A stretch of 64,000 nt of DNA from Bog-756 sp963833585 (GTDB lineage Bacteria; Actinomycetota; Acidimicrobiia; Acidimicrobiales; RAAP-2): positions 1-64,000 of the forward strand of contig CAWHYF010000005.1 of NCBI GenBank assembly GCA_963833585.1, read 5' to 3'. The notes under the pieces are model-generated. The model saw nothing but the letters and a program-made list of their open reading frames with translations. It did not search any database and was not told the origin of the DNA. Positions 49,476 through 59,703 of the stretch are shown piece after piece (within the stretch, counting starts at the first letter, position 1; the number at the start of each line of letters is the position of its first letter). A program made the translations under genes and the position numbers.

Positions 49476-50177
49476 CTACGAAGGAAGGGGGGTGCCGTCG
49501 GCGGCATCCTCGTCGACCAGCCAGACGATGCGATCGGCGGTCACCCGGGTGGCGGGCAGGTCGGCCCCGGCCACCACGGCGGCGAACGCCTCGCGCTTGG
49601 AGCTTCCCGACACGGTGAAGACGGCCAGCCGGGCCCGGGCGAGGCCGGGGAGGGTGAGGGTGATCCGATCGTGGGGATTCCGCTCCTCGGGGTCTCGGTT
49701 GGCCACCACCAGGACGGCGGGATCGACGATGTCCAGAGCGGCGGATCCCGGGAACAGGGAGGCGGTATGGCCGTCCGGCCCCAGTCCCAGGTGGACCAGG
49801 TCGAAGGCCGGGAGCGGTCCGATCACCGCCTGATAGTCGGCCGCCGCCGCCGACGGTGTCCCCGACTTGTACATGGGGTGGTCCGATCCCACCGGCCCGA
49901 CCACCTCGAGCAGGGTCCGGGCGATCATGTGGTAGTTGGAGTCGCGGTGGTCGGGCGGCACACACCGCTCGTCACCCAGGTAGACGTCCACTTCGTCCCA
50001 GGGGAGTCCGCGGCCCGACCCGCCCTCCTGGGCCAGCCGGCGGTAGCAGGCCTCGGCGGTGGGCCCCCCCGACAGGAACAGGGAGAAGCGGTCCTGACGG
50101 GGTCGGGCCACCGACTGGGCGACCACACGGGCGAAGGCGTCGGGCACCGAGGGCGCCAGCTGCACGGTGCCGTTCAC
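49476..50177 (-). CDS. pgl: 6-phosphogluconolactonase
   Basis: The 233-residue enzyme hydrolyses 6-phosphogluconolactone. NagB-fold motifs are LFLSGGPTAEACYRRLA, VDVYLGDERCVPPDHRDSNY and VHLGLGPDGHTASLFPGS, all typical of DevB-type Pgl. GTG 50177 begins 13 nt after the zwf stop, so it is in the same operon. Length is normal. Confidence 0.94.
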   Translation of the reverse strand: MNGTVQLAPSVPDAFARVVAQSVARPRQDRFSLFLSGGPTAEACYRRLAQEGGSGRGLPWDEVDVYLGDERCVPPDHRDSNYHMIARTLLEVVGPVGSDHPMYKSGTPSAAAADYQAVIGPLPAFDLVHLGLGPDGHTASLFPGSAALDIVDPAVLVVANRDPEERNPHDRITLTLPGLARARLAVFTVSGSSKREAFAAVVAGADLPATRVTADRIVWLVDEDAADGTPLPS

Positions 50178-50190
50178 CGGATCGGTCGGT

Positions 50191-51779
50191 TCATTGGGGG
50201 AACTCGGCCAGCCGACCGCCGCTGAGCTCGAGGTCGATCACCGGGTTGCGCCACTCGTCGCCGGACCGCTCGACCAGCAGGTCGGCCAGGTGGGGGCCCC
50301 AGCTGCCGGACGGGTAGGTCAGCATGGCCCCACCCGGTTCCGACCACGCCAACAGATAGGGATCGACGATGCGCCAGGCCTGCTGGACCTCGTCGGACCG
50401 GATGAACAGGGTGGCATCACCCACCATGGCGTCGTGAATGAGGCGTTCGTATCCGTCGGCGGCCTGCTCTCCGGCAAAGGCCTCGGCGTAGTTGAAGTCC
50501 ATGGCCACCGAGCGGAGGTGGAACTTCTCCCCGGGTATCTTGGCGCCGAACTCCAGGCTGATGCCCTCGTCGGGCTGGATCCGCAGGATCATCGCATTGG
50601 GTCGGAGGTCCCGACTGGTGCGATGGTCGAAGAGGAGGAACGGCACCTGCCGGAAGGTCAGGACCACCTCGGTCACCCGGGCCGGAAGTCGCTTACCCGT
50701 CCGCACGTAGACGGGGACCCCGGACCAACGCCAATTCTCCACCCGGAGCCGGAGGGCCAGGTAGGTCTCGGTCATGCTGTCCGGGGAGACGTCTTGTTCC
50801 TGGCGGTAGCCGAGCACCTTCTCGCCGTTGATGACGCCCGGTCCGTACTGGGCCCGCACCGACTTGTCGACGGCCTCGTCGGGGGTGGGAATGTCGATGG
50901 CCTGGAGCAGCTTGACCTTCTCGTCGCGGATCCGGTCGGCGTCCGTGCTGGTGGGGGACTCCATCAGCGTGAGGGCCAGAACCTGCATGACGTGGTTCTG
51001 CACGATGTCGCGGAGGGCCCCGGCCGTTTCGTAGAACCCGCCGCGGTGCTCCACGCCGATCGATTCGGCCACCGTCACCTGCACCTGTTCGACGTAGCGG
51101 CGGTTCCAGATGGGCTCGAAGATGGCGTTGGCGAACCGGAGGGCCAGCACGTTCTGGACGGTCTCTTTGCCCATGTAGTGGTCGATCCGGTAGATCTGGC
51201 TCTCGTCGAAGGCGGCGTGCATCTTCTCGTCCAGGGCGACGGCGCTGTCGAGGTCCCGGCCGTAGGGCTTCTCCACCACCACCCGGATGAAGCGCTCGTC
51301 GGTGTCGGGGCCCACGCAGGCGTGGGTGGCCAGTGCCCCGGCCACCAGCCCGAACACACTGGGGATGGTGGCGAGGTAGTAGAGGCGGTTCCCAGCTGTG
51401 CCGTCGAGCCGATCAGCTTCGTCGAGGTGAGCCTTCAGGGTCTCGAAGGTGACCGGGTGGTCGTACTCGCCGGAGATGTACTTGAACCGTGCGGTCAGCG
51501 CCCGCCACTTCGGCCCGGCCTCGGGGGTGGCCTCGGCCACGTGGGACCGGAACTCCTCGTCGCTCCACTCGGTGCGGGCCACCCCGATGACGGTGAACCC
51601 GTCGTCGAGCACTCCCCGGTCGGCCAATCGGGCCAGGGCCGGCAGGATCTTCCGGGCGGTCAGGTCGCCGGAAGCGCCGAAGATGACCATGGCCGCCGGC
51701 GGGGCCTTGGACAAGACGGGAGGGAGGGAGCGGCTGCCGGCCGCACGGTTGGGGGCGCTGCCCCTGTGGTTGGTGTCGC

Positions 51780-51783
<4 letters not shown>
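50191..51783 (-). CDS. zwf: Glucose-6-phosphate dehydrogenase
   Basis: The 530-residue enzyme oxidises glucose-6-phosphate with NAD(P)+. The coenzyme motif is FGASGDLTARKILPALARLADRG, and the substrate-binding signature is IYRIDHYMGKETVQNVLALRFAN. The C-terminal part keeps ILRIQPDEGISLEFGAKIPG and WRIVDPYLLAW. The start overlaps the gnd stop by 4 nt (ATGA). The opcA gene that usually follows zwf in actinobacteria is absent; pgl follows directly. Confidence 0.96.
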
Positions 51784-52715
<932 letters not shown>

Positions 52716-52927
52716 GGTGCTCTCCTTGGTGATGGCGGGGTGGGTGGTCTCATCGGGGTGTGGTGGGCCGGGGTTCCCGGTCGCGGAAGGGGGCCTGGGT
52801 CAGCGCCCGGGAGGGCCTGGACACCCCGGCTGCGGCGGCGTCCAACCGGCGCCTGTGGGACCGGCGCCGGCCCGGCCGGTCCGGGAGGTCGGGAGCCGCC
52901 GCCGTCATCTGCACGCTCGGCCCCGAC

Positions 52928-54052
52928 CTAGGCACCGCCGGCCAGGGCGTTGGCCTTGTCGCTGAGCGACTGCATGAGTTCGTCGAAGGACTTGGCGAAG
53001 GAGGCCACCCCCTCCGACTCGAGGACGGCCGCCACATCGGCCATGTCGATGCCGCCTGCGGCCAGGCGGTCCATGACCCGACGGGCCTCGCCGAGTCCCT
53101 GGTCCACCGTGCGGGCCACCGTCCCGTGGTCGAGGAAGTCGTCCACCGTGGAGTTGGGCATGGTGTTGACGGTGTCCGGACCGATCAACGTGTCCACGTA
53201 GGCCAGGTCGGGATAGGCGGGATTCTTGGTGGAGGTCGAGGCCCAGAGCGGCCGCTGTACCCGCGCTCCCTTGGCGGCCAACGCTTCCCAGCGCGCCCCG
53301 GTGAAGCGTCGGCGGAAGAGGTCGTAGGCCAGGCGGGCCTGGGCCACCGCGGCCGTCCCCCGCAGGCTGAGCAGGCCCTCGGCGTTCGGCGCGCCCTGGG
53401 CCGCGGCCTCGATCCGGCGGTCGACCTCGGTGTCGACCCGGCTGACGAAGAAGGAGGCCACGCTGGCCACACCCGACAGGTCGTCGGCTCCGGAGGCGAC
53501 CAGGGCCTCGAGGCCCGCCAGATAGGCCTCGATGACCTGGTCGTATCGCTCGAGGCTGAAGATCAGGGTCACGTTGATCTTGCGGCCCTCGCTGATCATC
53601 TGCCGGATGGAGGGGACACACTCCTGGGTGGCTGGGATCTTGACCAGGACGTTGGGCTGGGCGATGCGCTCATGGAGGGAGCGCGCCGCCCCCGAGGTCC
53701 CCTCGGTGTCGTGGGCCAAGGACGGCGCCACCTCCACCGAGACGAAGCCGTCCCCGCCTCCCGAGCTGTCGTAGACGGACCTGAGGACGGCCAGGGCGCC
53801 CTGGATGTCGTCGATGACCAGGTCCCAGTAGGCGTCCTCCACCGATTTCGTCGCCATCAGCGCCCGGAATTGTTCGTCGTAGGTGTCCTGCCCCTCGATG
53901 GCCTTGGCCAAGATGGTCGGGTTCGAGGTGACCCCGCGGATGCCCTGGTCGACCAGACCGGCCAGCGTTCCGTCCTCCAGCCAGTCGCGCCGCAGGTTGT
54001 CGATCCAGGGGCTCTGCCCCTGTTGCTCGAAGAGGTCGTTCAGCCTGGTCAT
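52928..54052 (-). CDS. tal: Transaldolase
   Basis: The 374-residue enzyme is the actinobacterial-type transaldolase. It contains GVTSNPTILAKAIEG, the Schiff-base lysine in QPNVLVKIPATQECVPSIRQ, INVTLIFSLERYDQVIEAYLAGLE and WASTSTKNPAYPDLAYVD. It exchanges three-carbon units in the non-oxidative pentose-phosphate pathway. ATG 54052 follows AAAGGACG (minus strand) with proper spacing. It lies 34 nt after tkt and 212 nt before gnd, a gap that holds only the gnd Shine-Dalgarno site. Confidence 0.95.
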   Translation of the reverse strand: MTRLNDLFEQQGQSPWIDNLRRDWLEDGTLAGLVDQGIRGVTSNPTILAKAIEGQDTYDEQFRALMATKSVEDAYWDLVIDDIQGALAVLRSVYDSSGGGDGFVSVEVAPSLAHDTEGTSGAARSLHERIAQPNVLVKIPATQECVPSIRQMISEGRKINVTLIFSLERYDQVIEAYLAGLEALVASGADDLSGVASVASFFVSRVDTEVDRRIEAAAQGAPNAEGLLSLRGTAAVAQARLAYDLFRRRFTGARWEALAAKGARVQRPLWASTSTKNPAYPDLAYVDTLIGPDTVNTMPNSTVDDFLDHGTVARTVDQGLGEARRVMDRLAAGGIDMADVAAVLESEGVASFAKSFDELMQSLSDKANALAGGA

Positions 54053-54086
54053 GGGCGTCCTTTCGTCAGGGTGCCGGTCGGAGCCG

Positions 54087-56108
54087 TCACCGGGTCGACC
54101 ACCCGGCGACCAGAGTGGCGGCCTCGGTGGCGACGTGCCGGGGGGTGAAGCCGAACTCCTCCATGGCCACCGGGCCGGGGGCCGACGCCCCGAAGTGGTC
54201 GATGCCCACCATGGCGTCGGCGTACCGTTCCCAGCCGAAGGTACTGGCCGCCTCGACGGCCAGGCGGGGCACTCCGCCGGGGAGCACCTCGGTGCGATAC
54301 CCATCGGGCTGGTCGGCAAACAGGTCCCACGAGGGGAACGAGACGACGCGGGCGGCCAGCCCCTCGGCCTCCAGCAGGTCGGCTGCGGCCAGGCAGAGGG
54401 AAACCTCGCTGCCGCTGCCGATGAGGATCACCTGGGCCGCCCGGTCCGCCGGCTCCCGGAGGACGTAGGCCCCCCGGGACACCCCGGGCTCGGCCAGAGC
54501 CGCGGTCTCGGCCAGCACCGGGAGCTCCTGGCGGGTGAGGATCAGGGCGGTCGGCCCGTCCCGGTCCACGGCGATGCGCCACGCCTGGACGGTCTCGTTG
54601 GCGTCGGCCGGGCGGATCACCCGAAGGTCGGGTATGGCCCGCACCGCGGCCAGCTGTTCGATGGGCTGGTGGGTCGGACCGTCCTGGCCCAGGCCGATGG
54701 AGTCGTGGGTCCAGGAGTAGACGACGTGGACGTCGGACAGGGCGGCGAGGCGCACCGCCCCCCGCATGTAGTCGCTGAAGACGAAGAACGTCCCGCCGAC
54801 CGGCAGCACCCCCCGGTGGGCCGCCATCCCGTTCATGATGCCGCCCATCCCGTGCTCGCGGATCCCGTAGTGGATGAGGCTCCCGCCCGGATCGGTGGCC
54901 GACTGGGCCGTGGCGTCGACCATGGCCATGCCGGTGTTGCCGGTCAGGTCGGCGCTGCCGGGCATGATCCCGGGGATCGCCTCACCGGTGGCGTCGAGGC
55001 AGGCCTTGATGGCCTTCCGGGTGGCCATGGGTCCGTCCTCGGGGGCGAACGTGGGGAGTTTGGCCTCCCAGCCGGGCAGACCGTGCCCCTGGAGGCCGGC
55101 CTCGAAGCGGGCCCGGTCGCCTCCCCAGGCTCGGTAGCGCCGGTCCCACTCGGCGCGGAGCGACTGGCCACGCGGGATGCACGACCGGTAGAACTCGAGG
55201 ACGTCGTCGGGCACCCAGAAGCTCTGGTCGGGTGGGAGGCCCAGCAGCTCCTTGGTCAGGGCGATCTCCTCGGGGGGGAACGGATCGCCGTGGGCCTTGG
55301 CCGTGTCGGTCAGGTGCGGGGACGGGTAGCCGATATGGCTGCGCAGGATGATCAGCGACGGCCGGTCCTCCACGGCCTTGGCCCGCCGCAGCGCGGCCTC
55401 GAGGGCGTCGAAGTCGTTGGCGATCTCGCCGACCCGGTCCACGTCCCACCCGTAGGCGGCGAAACGCTCGCCGACGTCGTCGGAGTAGGAGAGCTCGGTC
55501 GGTCCGTCGATGGTGATGTGGTTGTCGTCGTACACATAGACCAGGCGGCCCAGCTCGAGGTGTCCGGCCAGGGAGGCGGCCTCGTGGGAGATGCCCTCCT
55601 CGAAGCAGCCGTCACCGGCGAAGACGAAGGTGTGGTGGTCGCAGACCTCCGGGGAGTAGTGGGAGCGCAGCCACCGCTCGGCGATCCCCATGCCGACGCC
55701 GTTGGCCACCCCCTGGCCGAGCGGGCCGGTGGTGACCTCGACGCCGGCCGTGTGGTTGTGCTCGGGATGCCCGGGCGTCCGGCTTCCGAACTGCCGAAAA
55801 CGTCGGAGGTCGTCCAGGGTCAGGCCGTAGCCGGTGAGGTACAGCATGGAGTACAGGAGGATCGAGGCGTGGCCGTTGGACAGGACGAAGCGGTCCCGGT
55901 CCGGCCAGTCGGGCGCGGAGGGGTCGTGGTGCATGACCCGGGTGAACAGCACGTGGGCCAGTGGGGCGAGGGCCATGGCCGTGCCGGAGTGGCCGGAGTT
56001 GGCGGCCCGGGGGGCATCCATGGCCAGCCCCCGGATGACGTTGACGCCCAGCTGCTCGAGGGCGAAGGAGTCGGCCTGGTTCCCGGGGGAGGTGGTGCTG
56101 GCGGTCAT
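54087..56108 (-). CDS. tkt: Transketolase
   Basis: The 673-residue thiamine-pyrophosphate enzyme moves two-carbon units in the pentose-phosphate pathway. Key motifs are ANSGHSGTAMALAPLAHVLF near the N-terminus, GPLGQGVANGVGMGIAERWL, the cofactor motif FAGDGCFEEGISHEAASLAGHLELGRLVYVYDDNHITIDG, and VYSWTHDSIGLGQDGPTHQPIEQLA. It heads the minus-strand block tkt-tal-gnd-zwf-pgl. TAGGGT (56116-56121) is 7 nt before the ATG, so the operon mRNA should be leaderless. Confidence 0.96.
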   Translation of the reverse strand: MTASTTSPGNQADSFALEQLGVNVIRGLAMDAPRAANSGHSGTAMALAPLAHVLFTRVMHHDPSAPDWPDRDRFVLSNGHASILLYSMLYLTGYGLTLDDLRRFRQFGSRTPGHPEHNHTAGVEVTTGPLGQGVANGVGMGIAERWLRSHYSPEVCDHHTFVFAGDGCFEEGISHEAASLAGHLELGRLVYVYDDNHITIDGPTELSYSDDVGERFAAYGWDVDRVGEIANDFDALEAALRRAKAVEDRPSLIILRSHIGYPSPHLTDTAKAHGDPFPPEEIALTKELLGLPPDQSFWVPDDVLEFYRSCIPRGQSLRAEWDRRYRAWGGDRARFEAGLQGHGLPGWEAKLPTFAPEDGPMATRKAIKACLDATGEAIPGIMPGSADLTGNTGMAMVDATAQSATDPGGSLIHYGIREHGMGGIMNGMAAHRGVLPVGGTFFVFSDYMRGAVRLAALSDVHVVYSWTHDSIGLGQDGPTHQPIEQLAAVRAIPDLRVIRPADANETVQAWRIAVDRDGPTALILTRQELPVLAETAALAEPGVSRGAYVLREPADRAAQVILIGSGSEVSLCLAAADLLEAEGLAARVVSFPSWDLFADQPDGYRTEVLPGGVPRLAVEAASTFGWERYADAMVGIDHFGASAPGPVAMEEFGFTPRHVATEAATLVAGWSTR

Positions 56109-56115
56109 TGAGGCA

Positions 56116-56121
56116 ACCCTA
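56116..56121 (-). promoter_or_regulatory. Leaderless -10 of the pentose-phosphate operon
   Basis: TAGGGT on the minus strand lies 7 nt before the tkt ATG (56108); no Shine-Dalgarno site is seen. Confidence 0.6.
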
Positions 56122-56183
56122 CCGGCCGCGTCGAGCGACGGGCCACGGGGGCGACGGGCCTCGGCGCGGCTCCGGGCGCCCGG

Positions 56184-57332
56184 TCATCTCGTCCGGAACA
56201 GCGCGATCGACGCGGTGAACTGGTGGACGAAGTTGCGGCCCCCGACCGGTCCGAACTCCCCGCCGGCGAAGAACCCGCCCACCGGCACCGGGCCCAGGGT
56301 ACGGGACAGCGCCCCGGCGTCGTGGTGGGCCTCGTCGAACAGCCGGGTCCCCCGGCCGCTGCAGGGGAACAGCAGGCCGGCGTCGGCCCGGCGACCGTCC
56401 AGCAGCTGGAGCAGGTCGAGGCGGGCGGTGACCGCGTCGCGGTGGTGGAAGCGGATGGTGCTCCCGAGGGGAACACGGTCGTCGACGGCCACGGCCCCGG
56501 TCGACCGGTCCACGCCGACGACGCTCCGGACCAGGTAGTCGGACGGTCCCGGGTCGACGACCCGGTCGTCCACCACTCGGCCCACGAACAGCCCGTTGGT
56601 CTCGATCCCCGCCACCTCGGCGGGGTCGAGGTGGCGGGTGATCTGCGAGACCAGGCACTTGATGGCCGGCTGGCCGGCCACCTCGTAGATGATGTTCCGG
56701 TCCGAGCGGGTCACGGTGAGGGCGTCGCCGTAGGGCCGGCACCCCTGGGACACCAGGGCCTCGACGTCGATCCCGTGCCCCACCAGCACGCCGACGGCCC
56801 CGTCGGTGGCGATGTCGCCACCGGCCACCAGCCGGGTCCCGCCGGGCCCGAGGCCGCCCGAGGCGTTCCCGCCCACCACCGGCAGGCCCGGGTGCCGGTG
56901 GGCGAGCCAGGACAGGAACTCGGCCGCGGGGAAGGTGAACGGGTCGGCCACCAGCACCAGGGCCGAGGGCTCGAAGGGGAGACGGTCAGGCCACCCGGCG
57001 AAGTGCCAGTCTCCGTCGGCCAGACGGGTGGCGCCCAGGCGGACCGGGGCCAGGGGCCCGATCCAGCCCGCCCACAGGCTGACCGCCGGGGTCTCCTCCA
57101 CCTCCCGGGCCGTACCCACCACGGACTCGGCGGCGGCCCCGACGATGGCCAACGGGTGCAGCACGGAGCCGATGGTGCGGACGATGTCCTCGAGGGCGCC
57201 GGCATGGGCCCGGGTGACGGCCACCATCACCAGATCGGGTCGCTCCCCGATGGACTCCAACACCGCCCCGGTCACCTCCCCGACGGCCTCGGAGGCCACC
57301 GGATGCTCGGACAGGGCGCAGGCGAAGGGCAC
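56184..57332 (-). CDS. FIST-domain protein
   Basis: The 382-residue protein has FIST-N (MVAVTRAHAGALEDIVRTIGSVL, GAAAESVVGTAREVEETPAVSLWAG, GGNASGGLGPGGTRLVAGG) and FIST-C (ARLDLLQLLDGRRADAGLLFPCSGRGTRLFDEAHHDAGALSRTLG, PVGGFFAGGEFGPVGGRNFVHQFTASI). FIST proteins are putative small-molecule sensors; the FIST-C FPCSGRG cysteine region is intact. It lacks output domains, so it may act with a partner. GTG 57332 lies 5 nt after the bicupin stop, in the same operon. Confidence 0.9.
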   Translation of the reverse strand: MPFACALSEHPVASEAVGEVTGAVLESIGERPDLVMVAVTRAHAGALEDIVRTIGSVLHPLAIVGAAAESVVGTAREVEETPAVSLWAGWIGPLAPVRLGATRLADGDWHFAGWPDRLPFEPSALVLVADPFTFPAAEFLSWLAHRHPGLPVVGGNASGGLGPGGTRLVAGGDIATDGAVGVLVGHGIDVEALVSQGCRPYGDALTVTRSDRNIIYEVAGQPAIKCLVSQITRHLDPAEVAGIETNGLFVGRVVDDRVVDPGPSDYLVRSVVGVDRSTGAVAVDDRVPLGSTIRFHHRDAVTARLDLLQLLDGRRADAGLLFPCSGRGTRLFDEAHHDAGALSRTLGPVPVGGFFAGGEFGPVGGRNFVHQFTASIALFRTR

Positions 57333-57337
57333 CCCGG

Positions 57338-58366
57338 TCAGCGGTCAGGCTGATCGAAGCGGATGTCGAGGGTGCGGAGATAGGTGTGCAGGCCGGCATC
57401 CTGGACGGGCACCAGGTAGGCCGGACGCCCCGACTCGTTGTGATGGCTGTGCCACAGACCCGGTGGGGTGACGAAGGCCCCGCCCGCCTGCCAGTCCACC
57501 CGGACCGGGTCCGCGATGGCGCCGGTGGCGTCCAGCCGGTGGCCCAGCAGCGAGTAGCAGCCCGGAGCGCACGCCGTGATCAGGTCCAGGGCGACGCTCT
57601 GATGACGGTGTGGTCGCTGCACCCGGCCGGCGGGCAGCACCCCGAGCATGGCCCACAGGGTGTGGGTCACGGTCAGGGTCTGGGGGGTGGCGGCGTTGCC
57701 CAACAGGATGCTGACCCGACTCCGTCCGGCTGCCTCCGGGTGGCGTTCCACCTCGGCCAACCGGGCCTGGGCGGCGACTCCGTCGAACCGGGTGGGCTCG
57801 AACCTCGACCGGGTGGGCGTGGCGCCGAGGTACCGGAGAAGGGGTGCGTCGGTGACCCGGTAGAGCAGGGCACCGTCGGGCCCCCCGGCCGGCTCGGTCC
57901 CGGCCGACCCGGCCCGGTGGGTGGTGGTGCATCCGGCCGGGAGGGTGAGGAAGTCGCCGGCCCGCCAGGCCATCCGCCCGGTCCCGTCCCCTGCGCCGCC
58001 GGTGACCCGCTCGAAGGTGCTGTGGCCCGCCCCTCGCATGCAGTAGTACAGCTCGCTGGTGGCGTCCGGCTCGGTGACCAGTTCCTCGCCCGGTCGGATC
58101 ACCACGAACGAGGCCAGCAGCCCGGGGCTGGTGGCCGGTCCGACCAGGCCGAGCGGCCCGGACAAGTCGAGCGGGACCACCCGGGTCGGACCGTCGGCGT
58201 GGAGACCGGGCGAGAACCGGTGTACCGGGACCGGACTGATCGAGCCGGAGGCCAGCGGGTCGGCCGCGGTGGAGTACTCGTAGAACACCGCGTCGCCGGT
58301 CCAGTCCTCGACGGCCTCGCCGACCAGGACGGCCGGACCGGTGGGCGGGTCAGCTCGTCCGGTCAT
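57338..58366 (-). CDS. Bicupin, gentisate 1,2-dioxygenase-like
   Basis: The ~342-residue protein has two cupin domains. The N-terminal one contains ELYYCMRGAGHSTFERV and WRAGDFLTLPAG. The C-terminal one has a metal-binding-type set in QRPHRHQSVALDLI and PGLWHSHHNESGRPAYLVPVQDAGLHTYLRTLDIRF. The last segment matches gentisate/hydroxynaphthoate dioxygenase-like cupins, but the substrate is not fixed by sequence. ATG 58366 is leaderless (GATACT 6 nt upstream), with GGGGGA also just before it. It is divergent from the thioesterase, with a 41-bp gap. Confidence 0.8.
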   Translation of the reverse strand: MTGRADPPTGPAVLVGEAVEDWTGDAVFYEYSTAADPLASGSISPVPVHRFSPGLHADGPTRVVPLDLSGPLGLVGPATSPGLLASFVVIRPGEELVTEPDATSELYYCMRGAGHSTFERVTGGAGDGTGRMAWRAGDFLTLPAGCTTTHRAGSAGTEPAGGPDGALLYRVTDAPLLRYLGATPTRSRFEPTRFDGVAAQARLAEVERHPEAAGRSRVSILLGNAATPQTLTVTHTLWAMLGVLPAGRVQRPHRHQSVALDLITACAPGCYSLLGHRLDATGAIADPVRVDWQAGGAFVTPPGLWHSHHNESGRPAYLVPVQDAGLHTYLRTLDIRFDQPDR

Positions 58367-58372
58367 TCCCCC

Positions 58373-58401
58373 AGTATCGACCAATGGCACCGGGGTAGCG
58401 T
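58373..58401. promoter_or_regulatory. Divergent promoter pair, bicupin/thioesterase
   Basis: Within the 41-bp gap, minus-strand GATACT (58378-58373) is 6 nt from ATG 58366, and plus-strand TAGCGT (58396-58401) is 6 nt from GTG 58408. Each promoter's upstream region must lie in the other gene. Confidence 0.55.
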
Positions 58402-58407
58402 GAACGG

Positions 58408-59043
58408 GTGGCCGACCAGCGGATCCAGGTGCCCCCCAACTGCGAGCTGACCCTGGGCATGACCTGCGTGGACAAGGCGAAGCCGGGCCGCACCGTCTGG
58501 CGGATGCTGGCTGACGAACGGTTCGCCAACCCGGCCGGCATCGTCCAGGGTGGGTTCGTCGGGGCGATGGCCGACTCGGCCATGGGGTCCGCCACGGTGA
58601 CCTTCGCCCGGGGGCAGGGACGGAGGGTGATTTCGTCGAACGTCGAGATGAAGACCAGTTTTCTGGCTCCGGTCCGGGTGGGTTCGGTCCTCGAGTGCAC
58701 GGCGACCGTGGTCAGCGGGGGGTCGCGGGTGGCCTTCGCCGAGGCCGAGGTGGTCGACGATCGGGGGACCACGGTGGCCAGGGCCATCTTCGACCTATCT
58801 GTTCAGCGAGCGGCCCTGAAGGGGGCGGGGCCGAGGGGGAGCGGGGCCGAGGGGGGGCGGGGCCGAAGGGAACGGGCCCACGCCGGAGTCGGGCCCACTG
58901 GAGTCGGGCCCACTGGAGTCGGGCACGGGGTGCACCCGAACGCCCGCAGCAGGTTCGGTGGGGGGGCGTCCGGTGCTCCAGCTCCCGCCACTCCCCGGTC
59001 GCCTGGTGCGGTGGGGACGGGGCGGGTCGCGCACGCTGGCTAG
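58408..59043 (+). CDS. Hotdog thioesterase (PaaI-like) with repeat-derived tail
   Basis: Residues 1-133 form a hotdog thioesterase of the PaaI type: ADERFANPAGIVQGGFVGAMADSAMGSATV, then SSNVEMKTSFLAPVRVGSVLECTATVV and VAFAEAEVVDDRGTTVARAIFDLSV. It would hydrolyse acyl-CoA thioesters. The last ~78 residues are low-complexity (GVGPTGVGPTGVGHG). They come from short repeats of 15-16 bp at 58817-58930, which probably carried the frame past the ancestral stop. Start GTG 58408 is leaderless. The TAG stop (59041-59043) is part of TAGAGT, a candidate -10 for the next genes. Confidence 0.83.
   Translation: MADQRIQVPPNCELTLGMTCVDKAKPGRTVWRMLADERFANPAGIVQGGFVGAMADSAMGSATVTFARGQGRRVISSNVEMKTSFLAPVRVGSVLECTATVVSGGSRVAFAEAEVVDDRGTTVARAIFDLSVQRAALKGAGPRGSGAEGGRGRRERAHAGVGPTGVGPTGVGHGVHPNARSRFGGGASGAPAPATPRSPGAVGTGRVAHAG
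58885..58930 (+). repeat. 15-bp tandem repeat in the thioesterase tail
   Basis: GGAGTCGGGCCCACT starts at 58885, 58900 and 58915 (last copy partial) and encodes VGPTG repeats. An older-looking GCGGGGCCGAGGG array (58817-58870) precedes it. Confidence 0.85.
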
Positions 59044-59125
59044 AGTTGGGCGATCCAAGAGCAGGAGGTGACGGTCGTTTCGGCGGCTCGAGCACGCCTG
59101 GGCACCGCACAGCGCGAGGAGGACC

Positions 59126-59491
59126 GTGGCCCGAGGTCGAAGCGGAACCAGCAAGGGACTGGGAGGGCTACGTGCTTCGGGCACCGAGGCCGTCCAACTG
59201 GTCATCGACTACGTCAAGCAGGAGACCCTCACCCCGCTGCGAGGCCTGGGTCGCTACATCCTGTTCGGCGTGGCCGGCTCGGTGGCCCTGGCCGTGGGGT
59301 TGGTCATCCTGGCCGTGAGCTTTCTGCGGTTCCTGCAAGGGGAGACCGACGGCGCGTTCGACGGCAACCTGTCCTGGCTGCCGTACCTGATCGTCACGGT
59401 GGTGGTGGTGGCGGTGGCGGCGGTGGCCGTCGTGTCGGTCAGCCGGGGCCAGCGCCGACGTACCCCCGCCCCCGAGAAGGAGACCCCATGA
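59126..59491 (+). CDS. Phage-holin-family (actinobacterial holin superfamily III) membrane protein
   Basis: The 121-residue protein has a helical N-terminus (GTEAVQLVIDYVKQETLTPLRGLGRYI), two membrane helices (LFGVAGSVALAVGLVILAVSFL and LPYLIVTVVVVAVAAVAVV) and a basic tail. This matches the phage-holin-like/Pfam Phage_holin_3_6 proteins common in actinobacterial chromosomes. They are not necessarily lytic and no phage gene is nearby. The start is GTG 59126 behind GAGGAGG (spacing 3 nt). The stop overlaps the next ATG by 4 nt. Confidence 0.72.
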   Translation: MARGRSGTSKGLGGLRASGTEAVQLVIDYVKQETLTPLRGLGRYILFGVAGSVALAVGLVILAVSFLRFLQGETDGAFDGNLSWLPYLIVTVVVVAVAAVAVVSVSRGQRRRTPAPEKETP

Positions 59492-59700
59492 GTGCCGGAC
59501 CCGATCCGATCACCCGCAGCGACATCGAGGCCAAGTTCCGTGAGCTGACCGGTGACGTCTCCGAAGAGGTGGAGTCCACCCGCTCGCAGGTGCTCACCGT
59601 GGGCCTGGCCGTGGGCGTGGCCGTGGTGGCGGTGGTCTTCCTCATCGGGCGTCGGGCCGGACGCCGCCGGTCGGCCGTCGTCGAGGTCCGGCGGATCTGA
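59488..59700 (+). CDS. Small single-pass membrane protein
   Basis: The 70-residue protein has a charged N-terminus (RSDIEAKFRELTGDVSEEVESTRSQ), one helix (LTVGLAVGVAVVAVVFLIG) and an Arg-rich end (RRAGRRRS). It overlaps the holin-like gene by 4 nt (ATGA), with GAAGGAG upstream, and is followed 3 nt later by another small ORF. The family is unknown to me by name. The arrangement with a holin-like gene is typical of Acidimicrobiia-like gene clusters ahead of trmI, from memory. Confidence 0.75.
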   Translation: MSAGPDPITRSDIEAKFRELTGDVSEEVESTRSQVLTVGLAVGVAVVAVVFLIGRRAGRRRSAVVEVRRI

Positions 59701-59703
59701 ACG

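Noticed and set aside
59126..59491. Prophage signal from the holin-like gene
   Set aside because: No lysin, terminase, capsid or integrase gene is nearby; the family is common in chromosomes.
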